Origin: JBBRFH01 sp038224615
Lineage (GTDB): Bacteria; Planctomycetota; Phycisphaerae; Tepidisphaerales; Tepidisphaeraceae
DNA: 6,837 nt
Assembly: GCA_038224615.1 (NCBI GenBank)
Contig: JBBRFH010000191.1
Location: 1-6,837 of the forward strand
Direction of reading: 5' to 3'
In this document: piece by piece, positions 1 through 4,335 of the stretch
How the letters are laid out: every line of letters begins with the position of its first letter
Position numbering within the stretch: position 1 is the stretch's first letter
The notes under the pieces: generated by a model
Told to the model about the DNA's origin: nothing
Seen by the model: only the letters and a program-made list of their open reading frames with translations
Databases searched by the model: none
Program-made: the position numbers and the translations under genes

Positions 1-354
1 ATGACCGCCGACGAGTGCCGGCAGCGCGTCGAGAGCATCTTCTCCGACACCGTCGAGTGGAATGACCAGATGCTCCAGCCGGTGACGCACCGCATGTGGA
101 TCAGCCGCATGATCCAGAACCTGCTGCACATCTTCACCACCAACCAGCAATGGAACGACGTGGCGGCGATGCTCGAGCTGCAGATGGTGCTCTGGCCGAA
201 GCAGGCCCAGCTCCAGCGCGACCTGGCTTTGGTGCTGGCCCGTATCGACATGCCCAAGCCCGCGTGCATGTGGCTCGATTCATACCTGCGCGCCAATCCA
301 AACGATCCCGAGCGCGACGAGCTGACCGAACTACTCGAAAAGCTCTCCCGCTGA
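1..354 (+). CDS. SirB1-like (transglutaminase-type, TPR-containing) protein, C-terminal part
   Basis: This is the last 117 residues of a larger protein; the frame is open at the left edge, so the ATG at base 1 is probably an internal methionine. The visible part matches the C-terminal helical region of the SirB1/YchA family. In this family a transglutaminase-like cysteine-protease fold is followed by TPR-like helices. Recognisable pieces are W-I-S-R-M-I-Q-N-L (about residues 33-41), which corresponds to the family's R-M-L-x-N-L segment, then L-W-P at 64-66, Q-R-D-L-A-L at 72-77, and W-L-D-S-Y-L-R-A-N-P near 91-100, the usual aspartate/tyrosine-rich second repeat before a proline. The frame ends at a TGA, about 35 bases before a strong hairpin. 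The biochemical role of SirB1 proteins is poorly known; the transglutaminase-like domain itself lies outside the window. The family call is moderately sure, the function is not. Confidence 0.7.
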   Translation: MTADECRQRVESIFSDTVEWNDQMLQPVTHRMWISRMIQNLLHIFTTNQQWNDVAAMLELQMVLWPKQAQLQRDLALVLARIDMPKPACMWLDSYLRANPNDPERDELTELLEKLSR

Positions 355-388
355 TCGCAAGCGGATTCATTCGTCCATGACCGCTCCC

Positions 389-418
389 CGCGAAGCAGGC
401 TTGATGGCCTGCTTCGCG
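389..418 (+). terminator. 12-bp hairpin after the SirB1-like gene, possible terminator
   Basis: A perfect inverted repeat pairs bases 389-400 with 407-418 (12 bp, GC-rich, ends cgcgaagc/gcttcgcg) around a six-base loop ttgatg. It starts 35 bases after the upstream stop codon. No clear T-run follows (next bases cgttcctgcg), so it could be a factor-dependent terminator, an RNA 3'-end stabiliser or a weak intrinsic terminator. It also lies inside the longest possible reading frame of the next gene (from 377), which argues that translation of that gene begins further downstream. Confidence 0.5.
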
Positions 419-477
419 CGTTCCTGCGCGCCAATTCCGATCCGCCCGCGGCTTTCAACACTTCGCTGCAGGGAAGT

Positions 478-494
478 TGCGGCATTTTGCCGCA
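478..494. repeat. Short inverted repeat upstream of the acyltransferase gene
   Basis: The arms tgcggca (478-484) and tgccgca (488-494) form a 7-bp perfect stem with a ttt loop, followed by a gcgggaaaaaatc stretch. It lies in the roughly 200-base gap (355-556) between the SirB1-like gene and the likely start of the acyltransferase gene. The gap holds this repeat, the larger hairpin at 389-418 and a weaker 5-bp stem (tcagg/cctga) near 508-522. I see no convincing -35/-10 promoter pair in it. The repeat might be an operator or an RNA hairpin; nothing in the sequence decides this. Confidence 0.25.
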
Positions 495-556
495 TGGCGG
501 GAAAAAATCAGGCAAAACCTGAGCAAGAAGCAAACACGCAGCACACGAAGATTAGG

Positions 557-2443
557 ATGATGTTTGCTATGCCTACCCTTCGCACGCCGTCGAATGCCAC
601 GATGCGTCCGCCAGCCGGTGGCTTCCCAGAGCCGGTCAGCGCGCGCCAGCTCGTGCGCTTGCGCGTGTCCGGCAACCGTCCGGTGCTCTCGCGGCTGGTC
701 AACCCGCTCGGTCCAGCGCTGGAGCACTTGCTCGCGCTCGACGACCTGAACAAGACCTTCGCGCACTCTTACGGCAAAGGCAGCCGGCAGTTTCTGGAAC
801 GGACGATCGAACAGACCGGCTACGGCCTGCAGATCTCGGCCGCCGACCGGGCACGCATCCCGAAGACCGGGCCGCTGATTGTCATTGCCAATCATCCGCT
901 GGGCGCGATTGACGGCATCCTGCTTGCTCACCTGCTGCTGGGCATCCGCGACGACGTGAAGGTGATGGCCAACTCGATGCTGGCGCGCATTCCCGATCTG
1001 CGTGAACTGTTCATCTTCGTCGACAACATGACCGGCGAAGGCGCCGCCGCCGCCGTCAACTCCACGCCGCTGCGTCAGAGCATCCGGCACCTGCGCGCAG
1101 GCGGTGTGCTGGCGGTCTTCCCTGCGGGTGAAGTGGCGCACTTGTCGCTGCGGAGCGGGCGCGTCACCGATCCGGCGTGGAACCCGACCGTCGCGCGGAT
1201 CGTCCGCATGACCGAATCACCCGTGCTGCCGATCTTTTTTGACGGGCAGAACTCGCCGCTGTTCCAGTTGGCGGGGCTGATTCACCCGCGTTTCCGCACC
1301 GCCCTGCTGCCGCACGAGCTGTACCGCCGCCCGAAGCGCGAGCGACAGATCGCGGCGCGGATCGGATCGCCGATCCCGTTCAAGCGGATGCGCTCGTTTG
1401 AAGACGACGCGACTCTCACCGCGCATCTGCGCCAGCGTGTCTTCCTGCTTCGCCACCGCGCCGGCGGGCCCGCCGCTGTCGAGGGCACCGAGCGGATGCA
1501 GCCAACGATCCAGCCGATCGACCCCGCGCTGCTGGAGGCAGAGATCGATCGGCTGCCCGCCTCGTGCAAGATGGTCGGCGACGGCGACTACCGCATCATC
1601 GCCGCCGGTGCCGTGCAGATCCCGCAGGTGCTCCGCGAGATCGGCCGCCTGCGCGAGGTCACTTTCCGCGCCACCGGCGAAGGCACGGGTCGGCCGCTCG
1701 ATGTGGATTCGTTCGACGACGATTACACGCATCTGTTCCTCTGGAACGTGCCCATGCGGCAAGTAGTTGGCGCCTACCGTCTGGGCGGGTCGGACAAGAT
1801 CGTCGCGCACAAGGGCCTCAAGGGCCTCTACACGACGACCCTCTTCAACTACGACGCCGAACTATTGCAGAAAATCAGCCCCGCGCTCGAGCTCGGCCGC
1901 GCGTTCGTGCGGAGTGAATACCAGCGCGCCTACCAGCCGCTGATGATGCTGTGGAAAGGCATCTGCGCCTACTGCGTCCAGAACCCGCAGTACCGGCACC
2001 TCTTCGGGCCGGTAAGCATTTCCAACACGTACGCGATCGCGTCAAAGCAGCTCATGATCGAGTTCCTCAAGGCTCACTACTCGCCGACAGCGCTCGCTGA
2101 ACTGGTGCGGGCGCGGAACCCGATCAAGTGGGTGAACAAGGTGAAAGACGACGCCCTCACCGGCGCCGCCACGACTGCGGCCGACGATCTGTCTGACCTC
2201 GTCAGCGAGTTGGAGTTCGACCAGAAGGGACTCCCCGTCCTGTTGCGGCAATACCTCAAGCTCGGTGCAAAGATACTGGCATTCAATGTCGACAAAACCT
2301 TCGGCGACTGCATCGACGGCCTGATGGTGGTCGACCTGCTCGGCGTCGAGCCCCGCATGCGCGAGCGGTACATGGGCAAGGAAGGCCACGCCCGCTTCAT
2401 GGCGTATCAGCGGTCGGCGGCGGGTCGTCCGGGGGCTTGCTGA
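557..2443 (+). CDS. Bifunctional OlsF-like acyltransferase (PlsC/hemolysin-type + OlsB-type N-acyltransferase)
   Basis: The product is 628 residues from the ATG at 557. Residues about 60-300 are a glycerophospholipid-type O-acyltransferase: N-H-P-L-G-A-I-D-G at 112-120 gives the catalytic His/Asp pair, F-P-A-G-E at 188-192 is the acceptor-binding block, and S-P-V-L-P-I-F-F-D-G at 221-230 is the fourth motif. Residues about 335-510 match the OlsB-like GNAT N-acyltransferase family (Y-R-I-I-A at 345-349, T-H-L-F-L-W-N, V-V-G-A-Y-R-L, L-E-L-G-R-A-F-V near 444-451, M-L-W-K-G-I-C). A family-typical tail follows (Q-Y-L-K-L-G, R-Y-M-G-K-E-G). In characterised OlsF the C-terminal half adds a 3-hydroxyacyl group to ornithine and the N-terminal half adds the second chain, making ornithine lipids at the inner membrane; the same role here is inferred from domain order. 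The frame is open from 377, but bases 377-556 contain hairpins and encode family-unlike residues. Starts at 557, 560, 569 or 602 are possible; gaag at 547-550 is a weak ribosome-binding site for 557/560. The end overlaps uvrC by 47 bp. Confidence 0.8.
   Translation: MMFAMPTLRTPSNATMRPPAGGFPEPVSARQLVRLRVSGNRPVLSRLVNPLGPALEHLLALDDLNKTFAHSYGKGSRQFLERTIEQTGYGLQISAADRARIPKTGPLIVIANHPLGAIDGILLAHLLLGIRDDVKVMANSMLARIPDLRELFIFVDNMTGEGAAAAVNSTPLRQSIRHLRAGGVLAVFPAGEVAHLSLRSGRVTDPAWNPTVARIVRMTESPVLPIFFDGQNSPLFQLAGLIHPRFRTALLPHELYRRPKRERQIAARIGSPIPFKRMRSFEDDATLTAHLRQRVFLLRHRAGGPAAVEGTERMQPTIQPIDPALLEAEIDRLPASCKMVGDGDYRIIAAGAVQIPQVLREIGRLREVTFRATGEGTGRPLDVDSFDDDYTHLFLWNVPMRQVVGAYRLGGSDKIVAHKGLKGLYTTTLFNYDAELLQKISPALELGRAFVRSEYQRAYQPLMMLWKGICAYCVQNPQYRHLFGPVSISNTYAIASKQLMIEFLKAHYSPTALAELVRARNPIKWVNKVKDDALTGAATTAADDLSDLVSELEFDQKGLPVLLRQYLKLGAKILAFNVDKTFGDCIDGLMVVDLLGVEPRMRERYMGKEGHARFMAYQRSAAGRPGAC
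2397..2443. other. Tail-to-tail coding overlap of the OlsF-like gene and uvrC
   Basis: Both genes use these 47 bases on opposite strands. The plus strand encodes the last 15 residues of the acyltransferase (F-M-A-Y-Q-R...G-A-C), and the minus strand encodes the proline-rich end of UvrC. An imperfect hairpin (2432-2440 with 2450-2457, one bulged T) spans the plus-strand stop codon but has no T-run, so no intrinsic terminator separates the two transcription units. The acyltransferase ends where its family usually ends; the UvrC tail is the unusual side. Confidence 0.9.
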
Positions 2444-3872
2444 GGATCGGCAGCCCCGGCAGCGACGACAACGGCATCTCATCCGCCCCGACAGCCTTCG
2501 GCTTCGTCCGTTTCCTGGTCGGCGGGCGCTTGCCGTGCTTCACGTCCTCCTCGAGTTGCGCCTTGCGACGCAGGATGTGGTGATAGTGCTGCGCGAAACG
2601 GTGCGCTTCGTCGCGCACGTACTGCAATAGCTTCAATCCCAGGTGATTGCGCCCGAGGCGGACAGGCTCGCCGCGGTCGGTCGTGTAGACCAGCTCTTCC
2701 TTTTTAGCCAGCGAGATGACCGCGGGCGGCTTCACGTCCATCTGTTTGAAAACCTCCATCGCGGCGTGCAGTTGCCCGATGCCGCCGTCGATGAGAATCA
2801 GGTTCGGGTACAGCTCGTGACTCGCGCCGGCCTCGCGATAACGGCGCGACACCACCTCCTGCAGCGAGAGAAAGTCATTGTTGCCTTGGCCGTGCTTGAT
2901 CTTGTAGCGACGGTAGCCGTCCTTGAACGGCACGCCGTCGATGAAGCAGACCATCGACCCGACCATCTCCCCGCCTTGCAGGTGGGCGATGTCGAAGCCT
3001 TCGACGATCCGCGGCGGCTCGGGCAGCCCAAGCACCTCCTGCAGCGCCGCCACGCCTTCGCCGGGATTGCTGACGAACGCCTCCGGCTGCCAATACTCCT
3101 GGTCTCCCTTGGCCGCCCGCTTGCCCAGCGCCTGCAACGCCTTCAGCTCATCGCGGATCTTGGCGGCCTTCTCGAACTGCTGGCCTTTCGACGCCTCGCG
3201 CATGTCGCGCTCGAGTTCCGCCAGCACGCCTTTGCGCTCGCCGTCGAGGAAACGGGTGAGCCGGCGGATGTCGTCGGCGTAGCGATCCTTCGGCACCTTG
3301 TCGGCACACGGGGCCGTACACTGGTTGATGGCGTACAGCAGACACGGTCGAAAATAGCGCCGCCGGTCGTCGGTTTCGCGAATCTCCAGGTGGCAGGTGC
3401 GGAACTTGAACGCCTTCTGCAGGTGCGTAACGGCTTCCTTAAGCTGATAGACGCTGGTGAACGGTCCGTAGAGCTTGACGCCCTTGCTCTGCGGCTCACG
3501 CGTGACGTACACGCCGGGAAAGTCCTCGCCGGTCGTCACCTGCAGGTACGGGAAGGTCTTGTCGTCCATCAGCCGGGCGTTGAACTTCGGCTGGATGTCC
3601 TTGATCAGCCGGTTTTCGGCCAGCAGCGCCTCGACCTCGGTCTCCATGCCGATGACTTCAAAGTCTTCGACCACTTCAAGCATCGGCGCTTTGCGCAATT
3701 CCAGCCTGGTCGACGGCTGGAAGTAGGACGACACGCGATCGCGCAGCGACGCGGACTTGCCCACGTAGATGACAAGCCCCTTGGCGTCCTTCATCAGGTA
3801 GACGCCGGGATCCCGGGTGAGTCGATGGGCCTTCTCCAGAAGGCGTTTGAGTCGGGTTTCGCGATCTTCCAT
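2397..3872 (-). CDS. uvrC: UvrC, excinuclease ABC subunit C (compact form)
   Basis: UvrC makes the two incisions beside a DNA lesion after UvrA/UvrB recognition (nucleotide excision repair, cytoplasm). The 491-residue product has the GIY-YIG nuclease at about 20-100 (P-G-V-Y-L at 22-26, Y-V-G-K at 36-39, R44, glutamate 86), which makes the 3' cut. A four-cysteine cluster follows at C160, C177, C185 and C189, matching the reported Fe-S ligands of E. coli UvrC. The UvrB-contact UVR motif lies at about 222-250 (Q-F-E-K-A-A-K-I-R-D-E-L). The RNase H-like 5' nuclease is at about 290-430, with catalytic candidates D294 (G-F-D-I-A-H), D333 (N-N-D-F), D362 (I-D-G-G-I-G-Q) and H424 (D-E-A-H-R-F-A). 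The protein is about 120 residues shorter than E. coli UvrC (610). The UVR-to-RNase H spacing is only about 45 residues, and the C-terminal helix-hairpin-helix pair is replaced by a basic then proline-rich tail. The start is good: P-G-V-Y follows 21 residues later as in the family. No Shine-Dalgarno sequence is present, but a TATAAT lies just upstream. Confidence 0.96.
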   Translation of the reverse strand: MEDRETRLKRLLEKAHRLTRDPGVYLMKDAKGLVIYVGKSASLRDRVSSYFQPSTRLELRKAPMLEVVEDFEVIGMETEVEALLAENRLIKDIQPKFNARLMDDKTFPYLQVTTGEDFPGVYVTREPQSKGVKLYGPFTSVYQLKEAVTHLQKAFKFRTCHLEIRETDDRRRYFRPCLLYAINQCTAPCADKVPKDRYADDIRRLTRFLDGERKGVLAELERDMREASKGQQFEKAAKIRDELKALQALGKRAAKGDQEYWQPEAFVSNPGEGVAALQEVLGLPEPPRIVEGFDIAHLQGGEMVGSMVCFIDGVPFKDGYRRYKIKHGQGNNDFLSLQEVVSRRYREAGASHELYPNLILIDGGIGQLHAAMEVFKQMDVKPPAVISLAKKEELVYTTDRGEPVRLGRNHLGLKLLQYVRDEAHRFAQHYHHILRRKAQLEEDVKHGKRPPTRKRTKPKAVGADEMPLSSLPGLPILSKPPDDPPPTADTP

Positions 3873-3883
3873 GAGTCGGGTGG

Positions 3884-3889
3884 ATTATA
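3884..3889 (-). promoter_or_regulatory. -10 element (TATAAT) of uvrC
   Basis: On the minus strand a perfect TATAAT lies at 3889-3884, ending 11 bases before the uvrC ATG. The region where a -35 box is expected (about 3907-3912, read gccgtg on the minus strand) does not resemble TTGACA. With the usual 6-8 base distance to the start of transcription, the mRNA would begin only about 3-5 bases before the ATG. The bases between (ccacccgactc) hold no Shine-Dalgarno sequence. Promoter use is inferred; the motif itself is exact. Confidence 0.55.
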
Positions 3890-4042
3890 GGACGTCTGCG
3901 CGATCGCACGGCGCGGGGGCGCGGCGTCGTCAAAAAAATCGCGGCCGTCGTGTCCCATAACATGCGCCCGCGAACTGCCCGCGTTGCCCGTCGCGTTATT
4001 ATCGGCAACCTGGCGGGGCGCAGGAACGGCGGGGTTCTGTGC

Positions 4043-4071
4043 TCAAGTTTGCGCTATCGGACATCCGAAAC
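4043..4071 (+). promoter_or_regulatory. Weak sigma-28 (FliA)-like promoter candidate for flagellin
   Basis: TCAAGTTT at 4043-4050 resembles the FliA -35 block TAAAGTTT (7 of 8), and TCCGAAAC at 4064-4071 resembles the -10 GCCGATAA (5 of 8). The distance is about two bases longer than the enterobacterial optimum. The same bases form an inverted repeat (caagttt 4044-4050 with aaacttg 4068-4074), so they may instead be an operator or hairpin. If used, transcription would start near 4078, upstream of all three ACGGA hairpins, giving a leader of about 255 bases. FliA control of flagellin is common in flagellated bacteria; the site here is a guess. Confidence 0.3.
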
Positions 4072-4095
4072 TTGTTGTCAGACCCGCATGATGTT

Positions 4096-4111
4096 CCGGC
4101 ACGGATGCCGG
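4096..4111 (+). promoter_or_regulatory. Hairpin 1 with ACGGAT loop, possible CsrA site
   Basis: Bases 4096-4100 (ccggc) pair with 4107-4111 (gccgg), leaving the hexaloop ACGGAT at 4101-4106. CsrA/RsmA proteins bind A-N-GGA held in small hairpin loops. This is the first of three such hairpins before fliC. It is the furthest from the start codon, about 230 bases upstream, so it matters only if the transcript begins before it. Confidence 0.4.
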
Positions 4112-4127
4112 GGCTTAAGTATACAAC

Positions 4128-4141
4128 AAGGAGGTTGATCC
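4128..4141 (+). other. Orphan extended Shine-Dalgarno-like sequence
   Basis: AAGGAGGTTGATCC would pair with the 3' end of 16S rRNA (complement AAGGAGGTGATCC) along almost its whole length, with one extra T. No ATG or GTG lies at a usable distance. A TTG at 4135 is too close, and the next ATG at 4175 opens only a 15-codon frame about 40 bases away. It sits in the presumed flagellin leader, between hairpins 1 and 2. It may be a ribosome standby site, the relic of a leader peptide, or chance. Confidence 0.4.
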
Positions 4142-4205
4142 GCCCCCACCACCCGTCACTTCGCCACCGCGCCGATGCGGAGCCTCGGCCGGCTGACGCG
4201 ATTCC

Positions 4206-4224
4206 CGATTGACCTCGATTGACC
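4206..4224 (+). repeat. Tandem 9-bp direct repeat CGATTGACC
   Basis: CGATTGACC occurs at 4206-4214 and again at 4216-4224, with a period of 10 bp, about one DNA helical turn. Each copy contains TTGACC, similar to a sigma-70 -35 box; the sequence 17-18 bases after the second copy (ggtatc/gtatcg, 4242-4248) is only a poor -10. The same-face spacing would suit a dimeric or tandem regulator upstream of flagellin, but no regulator is identified. Confidence 0.4.
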
Positions 4225-4272
4225 GGACCAGGACGCACGCCGGTATCGACCCGTACTTACTTCGCTTTGACA

Positions 4273-4294
4273 GGCCGGCTACGGAAAGCCGGCC
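4273..4294 (+). promoter_or_regulatory. Hairpin 2 with ACGGAA loop in the flagellin leader, possible CsrA site
   Basis: A perfect 8-bp GC-rich stem (ggccggct 4273-4280 with agccggcc 4287-4294) closes the hexaloop ACGGAA (4281-4286). The loop core ACGGA fits the A-N-GGA recognition element of CsrA. Loop-to-loop distance to the hairpin covering the Shine-Dalgarno sequence is 40 bases, within the range over which one CsrA dimer can bridge two sites in known targets. It ends 28 bases before the GGAGG. Confidence 0.55.
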
Positions 4295-4315
4295 GGAACT
4301 CCCGACGCTTCCACC

Positions 4316-4331
4316 GTATCACGGAGGATAC
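4316..4331 (+). promoter_or_regulatory. Flagellin ribosome-binding site within hairpin 3 (ACGGAG loop)
   Basis: GGAGG at 4323-4327, eight bases before the ATG at 4336, fixes the flagellin start. The same bases lie in a small hairpin: gtatc (4316-4320) pairs with gatac (4327-4331) around the hexaloop ACGGAG (4321-4326). The ACGGA overlaps the Shine-Dalgarno sequence, so a CsrA-type protein bound here would block the ribosome. The ribosome-binding site is certain; the CsrA role is inferred. Confidence 0.75.
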
Positions 4332-4335
4332 ACTT

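Larger units (their letters stand above)
3873..4335. other. 463-bp divergent intergenic region between uvrC and flagellin
   Basis: There is no convincing gene here. From left to right it holds the uvrC -10 box, a GC-rich stretch with a GCGATCGC octamer (3900-3907), a seven-A run (3932-3938), a perfect GCCGATAA octamer on the minus strand (4006-3999) without a matching -35, a weak sigma-28-like promoter (4043-4071), three hairpins with ACGGA loops, an orphan Shine-Dalgarno-like sequence, a tandem 9-bp repeat and the flagellin ribosome-binding site. Most of it probably is a long untranslated leader of the flagellin mRNA. Confidence 0.7.

Noticed and set aside
2643..3890. 415-codon plus-strand ORF opposite uvrC
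   Set aside because: It is the antisense shadow of uvrC in GC-rich DNA, without family motifs; the minus strand encodes a clear UvrC.
3999..4006. Perfect sigma-28 -10 octamer GCCGATAA on the minus strand
   Set aside because: There is no TAAA-like -35 at the right distance (tcct instead), and it points toward uvrC, a repair gene; one such octamer is not unlikely by chance.
4098..4113. Possible sigma-54 promoter (GGCAC...)
   Set aside because: The -12 GC element is missing at the fixed spacing; the bases are better explained by the ACGGAT hairpin.
3950..4138. 62-codon plus-strand ORF in the uvrC-flagellin gap
   Set aside because: It starts with GTG without a ribosome-binding site, has arginine/cysteine-rich shadow-like composition, and overlaps the promoter and hairpin region.
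4128..4143. Minus-strand resemblance to the 3' end of 16S rRNA
   Set aside because: Only about 14 bases match and no adjoining rRNA sequence is present; it is simply the complement of an SD-like sequence.
4175..4222. 15-codon leader ORF (M-R-S-L-G-R-L-T-R-F-P-I-D-L-D)
   Set aside because: The strong SD-like sequence is about 40 bases upstream, too far, and no nearer site exists; it is kept only as a remark on the orphan SD.
4219..4335. N-terminal extension of flagellin from a TTG
   Set aside because: The canonical M-A-R-I-N-T-N start at 4336 has a GGAGG at correct spacing, and the extension would cover hairpins.
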